DNA of 64,000 bases from Clonostachys chloroleuca (taxonomy: Eukaryota > Ascomycota > Sordariomycetes > Hypocreales > Bionectriaceae), in assembly GCA_037952775.1 (NCBI GenBank), contig JBANAY010000003.1, positions 29,946,001 through 30,010,000 on the forward strand. Reading direction: 5' to 3'. Positions 1 through 12,533 of this stretch are shown one piece after another. The number at the start of each line of letters is the position of its first letter. The stretch's first letter is position 1. The position numbers and the translations under genes were made by a program. The notes beneath the pieces are model-generated. The model searched no databases. It was not told the origin of the DNA and worked only from the letters and a program-made list of their open reading frames with translations.

Positions 1-1611
1 CCTCATTACTTCGAAACACATCAACCACTCTCCAATCGCTGACATTGGAGAACCGCTACCTCTGCAGCTCAAGGTACAACGACGATCGCTGCCATGGCTC
101 TGTCATCGACCCAGGAAACACGCATCCCGCCGAGTATGGAGCTTTTTCAATCCGAGAAAGCCAACGGGTGCTCTTTCCGGAACTTTCTAACCGCCGGTGG
201 CGGCGGCTGTCGAACTTGAAACTGATTGGTATGGGCACGGTCGAAGATGTGAGCCAGGCAGTTTCTCATCTCGAGCCACGAGTTGACGTCGAGCAGCGAC
301 CGGCTCACATTGAAACTATGGGAGGGGATGCCACCCCGGAGGAAATATCGACCCCTATTGAGTTTACATTCTTCACGAGTCATGAAAATATGACATATCT
401 ATAAGCAGATATTACAAATAAAGTATCCATCATTGTTTCTTCCTGTCAGTACTACGGGGTGCTTACGCATATGTGGCGTCAAGGACTCGCAGCTAGAATC
501 TAACGGCCTCTTCAATAAGATACTCAATTGCTAACAGCAATTTGAGAAGATAAGTTGACTCTGTATCCGGGGATTAGGCCATCGGTACGGTAACCTTTAA
601 ACCATAGGCGAATTGCATGAATATGTTTCACCCTTTTCATTCACAGCCGAGAGGTTCATTGCGGGAGCCTAAGACAGAACTTCATTCTTGGTATCTTATC
701 AGACTATGAGAAGGACGTTAGCTTGTGATGGGATTGAGGGACTCACTGACGCCGTCAGTGTCAAAGCTAATCATCCAGGGATTCTCCCTAACACCATCTT
801 TAATGTCTGGGCAAAGCAAGGAAATAATTGATTTACCACTCGTAGGCATGTATGTTAAGAAAGAAAAACGACTAGGTTAACGTAAACCGAAACATTACGA
901 GGCCGTAAGTGACATAACCACCTTAACATAAGTAAGAGTAAAAATAAGAACCAAAGACCATTCCAAAAGCTTAGCAAATACCTCATGCCAAGATCGATCT
1001 TTGCTGCTACATTCATGATAGACAAACACGCTGGAGCAAATATTAACAATGAAGCCTTTACGTTGACTTTAGTATTCATAGGAAGCGGGCGAAAGAACCT
1101 GAAACCAATTCCCCTCCAACGATTTCCCTTCAAGCAACGCAATAACCCTCTTCCAAGAGCCCTCACTCGTAGGCACGGAAGAGAAAGAGAATAGAGTTTA
1201 ACAACAATGAAGCTGCCAGCGCCCGACAACTTAACGCAATGAATACGAACTCACTCATAGGTACATTAGGCACACTGCAAGATTCTCAGAAATCCACCCA
1301 GAATGAAGTCGTCTTCACATAATAACATACAAGTTTTTCTTGCGTGAAGGCCTCTGGGATTCCATCTTAGCTACTGCTTAGGTGCGTAAGAGGTTCGATT
1401 ATAAAGTTAACAGAAGCAGTAATGCAGATGCCAAACCCGACATCTCAACCCACTGAATAGCTGTTGCTTCGGTATCCTCCCTTACTGTACCCCCATGCAA
1501 TGTAGTGAGGGGTCGACGCCAATTCTAGTCCCACTTGCTTGCTGTGCACAATCCCGTTTTCCGGCGAAGTGGCGCTTGGGTAACTGGCTAACTCCAAAAG
1601 TGTTCCAAGTG

Positions 1612-1620
1612 ACCCCCACG
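1612..1620 (+). promoter_or_regulatory. ACCCCCACG motif
   Basis: This is one of eight exact copies between 1.6 and 7.8 kb. The reverse complement contains GTGGGG, which fits the CreA/Cre1 carbon-catabolite repressor consensus SYGGRG. Conservation beyond that six-base core is seen directly; binding is inference. Confidence 0.35.
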
Positions 1621-2217
1621 TATCTTTTGAGTCAAGGGACATGTCAAAGACGCCCCGTGTAGACCAATTGGTCCGGGTTTGTCCATGTTGGCAGGTGATT
1701 GCACCTTGCCTTGCTCTTATTAGGGGCGGAGAGGCACTGAATCAAGTTGTGCAATAAGACCCATGGCATTAAGATTTTATTTCAGATCAATATATATGAC
1801 TTTAGAGCTCAATCGTAATGCAATTTCTGTGTGAGAAGGGTCATATCGCCGGGATATTAACAACCTGGCCCCTTCCAAATGCAAACGTTGAGTATCAGTT
1901 CGTAGAGGGCCTCTGAAATCATTTCACAGGACAGCTTTGGTTATTTCGAGACACGAACTAGTCTAATCATCCGAGAGCAGAGTTGACTTGTTGGACATCA
2001 AGGGACGTCGCCAGCCATTTAGAGTAATCCCAATGGATCCTTGAAGATGTTCAGTCCCCGGGGAGAGGGCATCACTCCACTGTATGCTCGTGGGTGATTC
2101 ATCCTCGCCCCCTTCCCCTGTTCAATCGACTCCCCATCGGTAACATGGGGGACTTGGGAAACTGAGAGAGCACCGCTAAGGCTGCGCTATGAAACTTTGC
2201 GAGGGGAGGGCAAGTTG

Positions 2218-2226
2218 ACCCCCACG
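2218..2226 (+). promoter_or_regulatory. ACCCCCACG motif upstream of the panE-like gene
   Basis: The copy lies 207 bp before the start codon at 2433, preceded by TTG. It is the member of the eight-copy set best placed to act on the ketopantoate reductase-like gene. Confidence 0.4.
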
Positions 2227-2432
2227 CCAGTTCTGCTTCACCTCTCTCCGCAACGATCTCCACACATCCACCTGTCCCCATTCCCGCCTCCACATGCAAC
2301 CACCTGACGACTTGGGTTATGCCGCCCGCTGGCCGATGTTCGGCCCATAAAACCAGAAGCCCCCCAAAAAATAGCAGGATGGCTTGAATTTTAACCTTCA
2401 AAACTTGCCCAGTATTATCCATCTCCAGCAAA

Positions 2433-3579
2433 ATGCCACAGGACGTTCTTCTTTACGGTCTTGGAGCGTAAGTCAGCGTTACATAACTAGCTTGGCATAT
2501 TCAGACACTGATCAAGTTGCAGCATTGGCTCGTTCTATGCCTTTATCCTCAGCCGGAACGAAAATGTCAGGCTCTCAGTCGTCGCAAGGTCAAACTACGA
2601 GGCAGTCAAGGCGAACGGTTTCAAAATCGTCAGCGAGAACCATGGCGAACACACAGTCAAGCCCTTCCAAGGTGAGAAAATGGTCCAGACGACAGCCCAA
2701 CTATATGTACCTAGGGATGCAGCTCTGACATTGATCCGTGGACTAGTTTTGAAGCATCCTTCTGAAGCCAAGACCACCTTTGATTACATTGTGTGCGCAC
2801 ACAAAGCCATCAATCAGTCCACAGTACCCGAGCAACTCGCATCCTGCGTCGATGAGAAGAAGACAACAATTGTCATTATCCAAAACGGGGTCGGCAATGA
2901 AGAACCATTCCGACAGCGCTTCCCATCCACGACGATCATCTCCTGTGTAGTCAGTATCCATTCTGCTTTAAACTCCATTTTCCGCTTCTACAGAAACTAA
3001 CCAAAGCTATAGACTTGGGTTGGCGCCCGTCAATCCCAGCCAGGCGTCATCGCTCATACTAAATCAGAAGACATGCAAATTGGTATATTCCCTACCAATG
3101 GCAATGACTCTGATCGCGACGCGGGGCGTTTGAAAGAGTTTTCAAATCTCCTCACTACAGGGAAGACCGTATTCCAGGCTGTCCCAGATATCCAGCTCCT
3201 GCGCTGGGAGAAGGTAGTATGGAATGCAGCGTGGAACAGCCTCACTACACTGACTCTCATGGACACACACAGTTGGCTCGCCTCCCCTGATGCCGAAACG
3301 TTGACACGGCGGCTGATGACCGAGGTCATCGATGTTGGAAAAGCCCTGGGTGTGGCGCTGGATTACGATCTCATTGACACGCTTGTAAACAAGATCAAGG
3401 GGATGCCTCCCATTGGCAGCAGTATGCGGACAGATTATGAAAACAACAAGCCAATGGAGGTAGAGATCATTCTCGGCTACCCGGTCCGAAAGGGCAAGGA
3501 GCTTGGGATTAATATAGCCACTGTCGAGACGATTTATGTCATCTTGACGGCTGTCAATAGGAGGCTCATGAAGATATAG
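2433..3579 (+). CDS. ketopantoate reductase-like (ApbA/PanE family) protein
   Basis: The joined exons give a protein of about 315-320 residues. Introns are 2468-2522, 2672-2746 and 2950-3012; all junctions keep the frame. The N-terminus carries the dinucleotide-binding glycine motif GLGAIG, followed further on by the family-typical FDYIVCAHKA, IIQNGVGNEE and SCVTWVG blocks and a C-terminal ApbA_C region containing RTDYENNKPMEVE. Family members reduce 2-dehydropantoate to pantoate with NADPH, but fungi carry many paralogues with unknown 2-oxo-acid substrates, so the true substrate is open. ACCCCCACG motifs lie on both sides, and a DAL5-like permease lies 600 bp downstream on the opposite strand, which suggests a small uptake-and-reduction module. 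The start at 2433 is chosen because it sits directly before the Rossmann motif. Confidence 0.85.
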
Positions 3580-4188
3580 ATAGATTAATATGAGGTCTCA
3601 ATTTTCAGGATCTTTCCTTTACAACGCGAGTGGATGCTATTTCGTGATCTTGCAATGATTGTAAGGCAATCATCCCCAAACAGAAAGGCAAGAGCCTAGT
3701 GCTGGCTGTAATATGTGGATTATGTATACCCTTTTTCCATGGTCAGGTTGCTGACCACGCCTCGCATGGCGGGCAGAGTATATGACCCCCACGCTTCGCA
3801 AATTTCCACACCGTGTCACACTACGGAGTCCATCCATGATGACCCATCAGCTGTAAGAACTAAATTACAAGCGCTCACTAACTTTCTGCCCCAATAATCA
3901 CACCCCCTGGTCTACCTTTAGACCAAGCTGCAAGGGCCAGATCCTCTTTCCACATGCTTCCCCGTTTCGTACATCTGGCAGCATTCTACACGGCTCCTAA
4001 GGCTATTGTAGCAATGGCCATAGAGACTTGGAATCGTCATGTCATAGAAATTCGGTCAAAATTAACTAAACTAAGACATTAAGTCAACAGCTTATTGTCG
4101 TTGCTGGCAAAGAAACCGCAAGAGTTTTCTTACGCCACGATCGATTTCGCCTCCCACTAAGTAGACGATACGGACAGATCCCAATTCC
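3580..4188. other. convergent intergenic region
   Basis: This lies between the 3' ends of the panE-like gene and the permease gene. It holds one ACCCCCACG copy (3785-3793). I see no coding signal. Confidence 0.5.
3785..3793 (+). promoter_or_regulatory. ACCCCCACG motif
   Basis: This exact copy lies between two convergent genes, so it is not in an obvious promoter. It weakens a purely promoter-based reading of the motif cluster. Confidence 0.3.
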
Positions 4189-5839
4189 TTAGTATACATA
4201 AACAAACTCATCATTCTGGGAGTCGGTCAAATCATCAAAGGCATTGGCGCCCAACTGAGGTCCGTTCTCGCCATCTTGGTTGTGGGTGCTCACATAACGA
4301 TGCTCCATGCTGGAATCGTGGAGCTTAGCAGGCTTGCCATTAGCAACACGCTTTCGCTCTTGCATCTTGTTAAGGAAGAAGATGTTGACAACTTGCAAGC
4401 CGATGGCAGCAATGAGGGCACAGGTGATGCCCATCGTCTTCTGCAGCCCGGGCTTATAGTATGGCGCGTCCTGGGCGTTGAATAGAAGAGGCCCGATGAT
4501 GTTGCCTGCAGAGACACCGATGTTGAAGAACGACAGTAGGACTGATTTCTTGGTAGTTCCAGCGACGTTGGAAATCATCCACGATACCAGAAGGGGGTTG
4601 GCGCCGAAGAGGAAGGCAAGCATGTAGTATGCTGCCAGCAGAGGCGGGATGTAGCTTCGGTTCAAGAAGTATAGCATAAGCGCGCCAGCAAGAACAGGAA
4701 GCAAGACGAACTCGAGGAAGGGAGACTTGATGCGGAAGCGGTGGGCCATGTAGGAGGCAGGCAATATAACAAGCAGCTGGACTGCGCCGAAAGGAATATT
4801 CAATAGCGACGTAACTTCAGCCTCGAATCCGAAGCCCTTGATGATAATGGGACCAAAGGTGTTGGTGACATTGGCTGTTACATTCAAACATAAGGCCATT
4901 CCAACGAACAGAAGGCTCTTGGGCTCATACAGAGCCTCAAATGCCTGCTTCCACTTGAACTTTCGGGAGCCGGTACCGGTCTGGTTTGCCCTCAGTCTCT
5001 CGAGAGCTTGCAGTTTTTCGTGCTCAGTCAAGAAACGCGCACTGGGAACGTCGCTGTCAATGATAAAATAAATGACAGGGGCTGTGAGGACAGTGATTAA
5101 GCCAACAAAGATGAACAGGATTCGCCAAGATGCGATTGATCCGTTGATCTGACCAAATCCGAATGAGACTGCTGCCGCAAACATGGTTGCAAGCCCGTTA
5201 GTGCCGTACCACATAGCAACGCGGATCGGCTGTTCAGCTCGGCGGTACCACTGCGATGTTATCACAGAGAAAAGAGGTAGGCAAGCAGCTTCGAAGAGGC
5301 CAAGCAAGAAGCGGGTTGCAATCAGGCCCCCGTAGTTGTGGCAAGCTGCCATGCAGGCTTGAGCAGATCCCCATCCAAAGACGAGGCAAGGCATCAGAAT
5401 ACGATGGGGAACTTTGACCATGAGCCAAGACGAGAACGGCAGCCAGACTAACTGCGCAATGGCAGAGATGGAGCTGACCATCGAGTATTGGTTGCCGGTG
5501 AGGTTGCAATCTTCTCTGAGACCAAAGATGGCGCCATATCCCAGGACGGATTTATCGAGAATCTGGAGGAAGTACACCCAGACAAGAATTGATAGAATGT
5601 GTTTGTCGGTCTTTCGTCGAATTCGTTTATTCTACAAAGCGGTTTCAAAATCAGTAACAGGACAGTCTAGCTGGGCGGTGCGTACTCACATCTTCTTCTG
5701 TAAGCTCAATATGCTGGTTGCCAATGAGATTTGCAGCTCTATCGGCTCCTTTGTTTTCCGGATGGACGTTTTTAAGGTCAACATCGGCCTCTTCTTGATG
5801 CTGGGAGGCGGTCATGTCGGTTTTTGAAACCTCAACCAT
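4189..5839 (-). CDS. MFS permease, allantoate permease (DAL5/ACS) family
   Basis: The two exons (5690-5839 and 4189-5631, intron 5632-5689 with GTGAGT) encode 530 residues, normal for the anion:cation symporter family. The first exon is hydrophilic and acidic. Exon 2 opens with a basic stretch (RIRRKTDK) followed by TM1 with YFLQILDKS, the hallmark position of the DAL5-type DKxxxxY/G motif, and roughly twelve hydrophobic segments follow. The C-terminal tail is polar and acidic. Members import allantoate, ureidosuccinate, nicotinate, tartrate, biotin or other carboxylates by proton symport at the plasma membrane; the substrate cannot be read from sequence. An alternative in-frame start lies at 5893. 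Three ACCCCCACG motifs sit within 50 bp about 150-200 bp upstream, suggesting strong common regulation. Codon-level integrity is good. Confidence 0.88.
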
Positions 5840-5991
5840 GATGACCAAGGGGTGGATATCCGATAGATTGGTGTGCTGTGACTGATGTGCCAAAAGAGAA
5901 AGGGTTCCTGTGAGTTGCCTTCTTCCAGACCTGGCACAGATTGATGAAGGTTTCTTGGATCTTTATATTCTTGGCTATGGCATAAGGTTCA

Positions 5992-6039
5992 ACCCCCACG
6001 ACCAGAAGCACGTGGGGGTTGAAGTTCATAACCCCCACG
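5992..6039. promoter_or_regulatory. triple ACCCCCACG cluster in the permease promoter
   Basis: Exact copies occur at 5992-6000 (+), 6011-6019 (-) and 6031-6039 (+), so two neighbouring inverted pairs are spaced about 20 bp, near two helical turns. They lie 153-200 bp upstream of the permease start at 5839. The core matches the CreA/Cre1 consensus on the reverse strand. Paired sites are a known arrangement for effective CreA repression; the specific regulator here is inference. Confidence 0.55.
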
Positions 6040-7417
6040 AAAGTGACTTCCCTTGAGCGCCCAGACGAGAATCCGGGGTCTGCTTGCCGCGAAATTCGGC
6101 CCATCATGCGGGGAATTCTTCAGCCCCAGGCTTGTGACGTGCTCTCGTACCAATCCGTCAAGCTAATGTATGGTCTAGTGTATGTGAGGGGTTGGTTCAT
6201 GGACAACCGGAAAGCCTGCCCCAGGCTTCCAAAGGAAGTGTTCCACGCGCTACTACCCTCGTCGAAGGGCATGATGAGCGCGCCCGCACTGTGATGAGTT
6301 TTCCTGCCATGAGAGCCGAGGTAACCGGCACGCTAGAGCGCCGGGTTGTGCTTCAATTACTCAGCATCCATGTGTCAATCACGCTTATTAAAGCTTTCAC
6401 TATGCTAATTATCTTAGGCCAGTAAAGAGAAGAAAACTGAGAATCAATTCATTCTCCTATGCCTGACAATTTCCCTTCACCAGCCAGAACGCTGTACATG
6501 GCTTACTCCACGGAGATCTTTTGGTGAACATCACACGTCACCCGTAAATTGGAGGGTGAGCTGAACTGCGGGGAAAAGGCCCGTCTGTATGTCATGAGGA
6601 GGTGCTAGTCTCCATGGATACTACCAACAGGAGGGCAATACCTGTTCTCAGCTCCACATCATGACTCCGCTGTACAGTCTGTCCACGGGGAGAACGGGGA
6701 GAAAGAAACACGCTACATATAGCTTAGCTCCGGCCCACTGTGTCTGACTCAAGGTGCTCGCTGTGCCAGAATTCAGGAGTCATACAACGGTCCAGCCAGG
6801 GAGATTCTGGATGAGGGCGCAGAATATTTATCAGAGTAAAGACATCGACCTTTGATGAACACGCCGAAGACCCATTTCAGAGTAGGTAACGGTTGTCTGC
6901 TAATATTGATGCAAAGTAATTGGACACACTCTAGGTCATTTTTGCACATATTGACTATGAAGCAACCCCACCTTGGAGACGACTCCACGAAAGTAAGCCC
7001 CAGAATCAGTCCCCCGTAATTCTCCTCAAGCAAAAGGAGAGGACCAGCCATCCATAAATGCTGGGGGAAAGTGTCGGTCTGCCCACAACCCTTCCAGTCC
7101 GGGTTAAGTGTGTCTCCTCGACCCGCACCAAGGATTAGCACGGCCACTATTAATTGCACTGTGTGGAAATCCTGACAGATGGGAAATGTCTGTCCATCGT
7201 ATAGATGCTGGTGGGCACCGTTAGGTAAACTCTATCCGTTCCAGTGCTGGCGGATTTCGATCCATCTGGTGGGAAACCATCGCTTCATTCAGCACGGGAC
7301 AATGAATCTATAGTAGTCTAACTGTGGGACGTCAGAAAATCAACAGTGAGAAGCTTGTCAATTGACTTATAAACTTATGATGTGCGTCTAATCACTTGCA
7401 TAACATCCCCAAGTTTG

Positions 7418-7426
7418 ACCCCCACG
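7418..7426 (+). promoter_or_regulatory. ACCCCCACG motif
   Basis: The copy is preceded by TTTG, the same TTG flank as at 2218. It lies more than 1.5 kb from any recognised gene. Confidence 0.3.
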
Positions 7427-7721
7427 TTTCTCATCATTGAATACGCCGACAGGGATAATGCTTTGATCAATCTGTCATTTACTCCACAGCTGAAGAGAAA
7501 TTGCCCGAGTTCTGAATTCACGCACACACTGTGAGGCCACACGGATGCCCAAATCTGAAGCTGTACCCCTCATTGCGCGCGTTCTTGAACCAGTCGAGCA
7601 GGAACACCATCTACGTGTCCCTGGTTGGAGGAAGCCGCTAGCTTTATCACAACCAATTTCGATATCTTGGAAAGAGGATCCCCACACCACATATGGGATA
7701 AGGACCACTGGAATATGAGGA

Positions 7722-7730
7722 CGTGGGGGT
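7722..7730 (-). promoter_or_regulatory. ACCCCCACG motif
   Basis: This is the last exact copy that I saw in the window, on the minus strand. No neighbouring gene is recognised. Confidence 0.3.
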
Positions 7731-10700
7731 ACACTTGTAGCCCATCGTTTGGAGAGTCTCAGCCCTGTAGAACAAGTCAAAGCTATGTCGACCTATCTTT
7801 AGTCAACATTGTGATAGTTCTTCTCCATTACACGATCGGCTCAGTCGATCACAGCATGATCTCGACAAGTGACCTCGTTTCAGCCTTAATAAAAACCTAA
7901 CTGTGGTTGAAATATCAGCTTTCATGAACAAGAGGCAGAGTTGCACCTCTTTTAGTTTTCTTGGACGATTTTCAATAGGCTCTAGGCGTATCGGTACAGC
8001 TTGGCCCGCTCTGGCCAGGGATATGAGAGGACCTGAAGTTTAAATTTCCCATGGCAGAAATAGATATCATTTGGTGAAGATATCAGGGGTTGCTCCAATG
8101 GTGTGATTAATCAATATACTTGTCCTAGCAGGACACCGGGCTAGTGAAATGACTGTAATCAAATGGATCCGTAGAAGTATTCGTCCGTGACTACGAGCCA
8201 AGCGCACACTACTTGGAATAGATGAGTAAAGGATCGGGAGCTGGACTAAGACCGGGGCGATGACCCCTGGGTCGAATGGCTCTTTAAAGTCTATTCAGAG
8301 AGTGGTTGGTACGATCTTAGAACTTGACAACCTCTGAGCCCCGTTGCCTCGGTAGCTGTTCTAAATCCCTAATTCTTTTGAATATTTGCATTCAGCGACT
8401 CATGCTTATCTCCGGCCTCCAAGTCAAAAAAAATAACAGTCAGCTAATTAAACACAAGCATCAGTGATAGGAAGTGATAGGAGGTACAAAAGCCTAATCT
8501 GTTCAGGCGCAACACAGTTAAAACATGGAGCAAGCAGACCGCCTATTCTAGTAGAGGCCGGACGATGATGAGACTCTATCGACCAGTCATATGTTGCTTA
8601 CAGCACCATCCTGGCCAGGTTGAATAGATTTTGAGGTCAGCGATTATATTTCAATTGGATAATCCCGTATAACACTAGAGATACGACTATCAAGACGTGA
8701 AGAAAGTGTATTGGAATCTGCCTTTGTCCAGGATTGATTCACCACATGACAATGAGGATGGCATCATGTCTCTTCGCCACCAAAAACTCACTCTTCATAC
8801 CCTCTCTTAGTCAACAGGAACGCAAGTACATATGCGGAATTTGCAATTGCAGACCAGGTCAAATTATCCAATAGTGGTCAAACTTTCAGGTCATCTTAGT
8901 GGACACATATTCAAAATAGCTCAGAAGTTGAGCTATACATGTCAATCATATGATTTCTATTTGTTCCCTCTTGATACTAGTACTTTAGATCACTGTAGCC
9001 TTTATAAATGGCTTCACACTGACATTCACCAAACTCCAAGTTTTGTAGGCGTTTTGTCATCAGCTGTGATGCGGAAATATATTCCGACTAAACCAAGCAA
9101 CACGATCCTCTAATGGGCAATGAAACTATCTATTAAAGGGCCACTATTCGAACGGAACGTTAGATGTCGGAAGAATCAATTCACACTATGTGAGATCGGC
9201 CTTTAACCTATGCCAAGACACCTAGATAGATAAAAGGCGGCGTCGGACCTTATCATCACACGCATTCAATGCCGGTAAGGTTTGCCAACCAACCGCCACC
9301 ATCACAATCCAAGAGGTGCCGATCGCGATGCGACTTTCTGTTAAGGGAAGGGATGCTACGAAGCTATGTAGTTATAACCAACAACGACCACGTGATTCAT
9401 TTATCTTAATTACTTAGTGGGAACTCCCACATATGATCAATCGAATGAGACTATCTAAGTCTTCGTACGAGCCGGATCAGAGGCAAAATAACTAGGTCAG
9501 GATCACAATTCCCGAAGGAAAGGTAGAATATATGGCAGCAATTATTGAATTGAAATTGGCTGGGCAGGTAACCTAACTCTTATTCCGACGACCGCAACAG
9601 CCTACACACCCAAGGTCAGACCCACGTGCTCTCAAAATAGCACCTATTCGAAGTTTCAACATCGATTATTTGCGTATTATATGCAGTCAAAATAAAACTC
9701 ACAAAGAGGACGGCTACAGACTCTCACACAGATCTCTCTGAGTGGCCAGCTAATGGAGTGACTGATCTTAACTTTCACCTGAGCCCCACGAATAACTATT
9801 TGACCACGTCTGATAACTAAATTAAGGGATGGAGTTAATCAATCATTATATCTACTGGCAGCAACATTGGAGACCTTGTTTCTAAACCGTCCATGGTGCT
9901 AATGATGATGATGAGATTGTCTGGCCCATTGCGTCCTTTCAAGGGCGGCGTCCAGCTACATATCCAAACAGGTAAGACACAGGTAAGTGTCCATTCAGAA
10001 AGCGTTCTATGCATCCTTTGGTGCAGTTTCCCAAGAAGGCGTCAAAAGCTAGCGGATGCCGTGTAGGTTCGTCGATCCAGACAATGGGCGCTTCTTTGTA
10101 TTCAGACGTGTGTCCCATCGACTAGCCAACGGCTTCATATTTTCTCGATTCAAGCTCCGCCTTCAGCTTCTTTGCCTTGGAATTTACTATGAGTCCATAC
10201 AGCGCTCGCAAATATCATTAAGCGCCGTAAACAGAATAAATAATCATCGAAATGAGGGTCCGCTGTTCAGAAGCAGACACAGTCTCTAGTGCTTCCCCCA
10301 AAACAAGGGTAGCTTAACGAGTAGAAGGCGCGAAACGGATTTTTACTTGACTCTACAGATCTTCGTTTCAGATTAAAATAAATCTGGCCACGTTCTTCTC
10401 CCATGATCATGAATTGCAGTTGACTGTGCTAGCTTTAGGGTATCCAATAATTGGTCTTTCCCCAACTCAGGTGAGCCAACCATACGGCACGACTACGTCT
10501 ATGTTTTACATTGGATAAATCCGCTTTGCGAGACCTAGATATATTAAAAAGCACTCACTTTTTCCATCTGTCTATGATGCTACCCAACTACATTCTGAAA
10601 AGCCCAACTCGGTACAGCATTCATGCCCAAAAAAACTCCTTTGAGTTGAATGGGTATACGTGATTATTTGTTTTTTCCAACAATTTTCAAGAGGTATGGA

Positions 10701-12533
10701 TTTATCTTAGTCTTCAACAATATCAAACTCTATACAGAAAGAGAAGTTTCAAAAGATCATCTTTATGTCAACCCCTGCATGGTCTGTCAAAAGTGTGTAC
10801 GCATTCGGCCCCCGGCGTAACATCCATTGAAACATATTTTGGTCCATGGTCTGATTACAAATGACATGTTAGAAATGATGATCATGCCTTAATGGGGTAG
10901 GATAAGGAGAGGTGCTTGGGAGCATTCTGAATGCCATCAACGGTACCAAACCGCCATGATCTTCAAACACTGCGGACGTGCTTCGATTGATAAGATGAAA
11001 CCACGATGAAAGTTACATTGATCTAAACTGCAACGCGATGCTCCCAAGACGATGTCTTTTATTTTATGATTGATCAACTTGAGATGCAGATCGTAATCAC
11101 ACTGTCTTTGTTTCAGAGCTGTAGGGTAGCAACGGAAGGGCGGCCTCCCACAGAGGCCACTAGCACAAACCCAATCGAGCCACCTGTTCTTCAAAGTTGC
11201 CGGGGCGAATGATCAGTCAATACTCTGGGTCAGCTGGCCGGCAGTCTGTAATCGCGACTCGTATTCTAGAAGCTCCATCGAGCCGTCCATCGCCAAGATG
11301 CATCGGCACGTGTGGTACCTGCGGGTCTCTGGTGGACTTCATCTGTTTCAACAGCCAATTTGCTGGAGCTAGTAATCTTGCCTCCGCGCGCGGGCGAGAT
11401 CGTGAATACGACTTAGCCATGTCCCCTCGCAACAGGCGCACCTATAGCGGGCCGCCGACGCTCTGACGCTCTTCCATGACAACCAAATTCGGCTGTTTTA
11501 CCGTCCCCTGTCATGACTTGCTCTGGCCGAGTACCCGGCAGACGGGCTGTTATTGGCACGTATCGTATGTGTCTGCTTTCTAAAGTGCTTTCTAAAGTTC
11601 AGACGATGCTATCATGCTATTGGCACGTATATCCTTCATCCGCCTCAGGATGAAGCTATTGATCGCGACTGTCGCTTCATGGGAGATGGACAGTCCCTGT
11701 TGGCGGCGGGTTGGCGGTTTGTGCCCTCCCCCTCCCGGAATCCCCCTTTACCGCTCGGCTGATCCATCCCCTCGATAATAGACCCGGGTCGCAATGCGTG
11801 GCGAGAAGAAGAATGAATAATCAGCTCCTTACATCACTGCTCCCGCTGGTCACAGCGAATTACCCCTCAAAGCTCGACCGTGTTGTGTGCCCTCTGTGGC
11901 CGCTTCCGTCAGCTCGATGCACTCGACAAGAACGGACGACATGCTTGGTCGACCTTTTAAGACCGGAGAAGCGCCGTGCCAGGATCGCAATCCCAATCAG
12001 AGGCCAAAGAGGAAGGACCTAATCCCCGCGTCTCCACCCTTCGGTGTATCGCTTCCGCGAACATCAGGCGCGGAGACAGCTCGAGAGTTTGGAGAAGCTG
12101 GAGAATTCGGGGGAAGTACACCCCGGACTCTCGATGTAACCCAATGTGACATGCGACCCTCTGGCGCCTGAATGGACGGGAGAATTCCCTTCTAGAGCGC
12201 GAGGCGGCCTGAAGTGGATTGCTGTCCCCCTGGTTTCTGACTGCCTCCCCAGCCGCTATTGGTGCGTATAGCTAGCACAAAGCCAGGCAGAACGTCTGGG
12301 TGTTCGATATGCCCATGAAACGCGGAGCCTAGTGCTGCCAGCGTGCGAATTGGGGCGCGTCTTGCTCCGTGAATGTGTCCGATGCGTCGGGTATGCGGCA
12401 GACCGTTGCAAGCGCACATCCAAGACCCTACAAAAAGTAGCATCCTCCCTCGCCATGGAACCCTCTTGTCTCTGTTTTCCCTGTCCTCTCCCTTCAAGCC
12501 AAAACTTTGTTTACTCGGGCAGAACAAGTCACC

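Larger units (their letters stand above)
1..2432. other. no recognisable gene
   Basis: Only short, compositionally ordinary reading frames are present, and none resembles a family I know. Two ACCCCCACG motifs lie inside (1612-1620, 2218-2226). The stretch just before 2433 is presumably the promoter of the ketopantoate reductase-like gene. Confidence 0.5.
6040..12533. other. 6.5-kb region without a recognisable gene
   Basis: Many short frames exist (the largest is an unmatched 188-codon frame antisense to the next gene's promoter), but none has family motifs, plausible splice structure or coding-like composition. Composition is moderate, unlike the AT-rich block at 37-39.7 kb, so a RIP-destroyed transposon is not obvious. 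ACCCCCACG copies occur at 7418-7426 and 7722-7730. The last 300 bp carry the leader and promoter of the sugar transporter. Confidence 0.45.

Noticed and set aside
6773..7159. 128-codon minus-strand frame starting with a hydrophobic stretch
   Set aside because: It looks like a chance signal peptide; the rest has no consistent structure or homology that I recognise.
8260..8310. Possible tRNA because of GGGTCGAATGG
   Set aside because: No acceptor stem or A-box could be paired with it.
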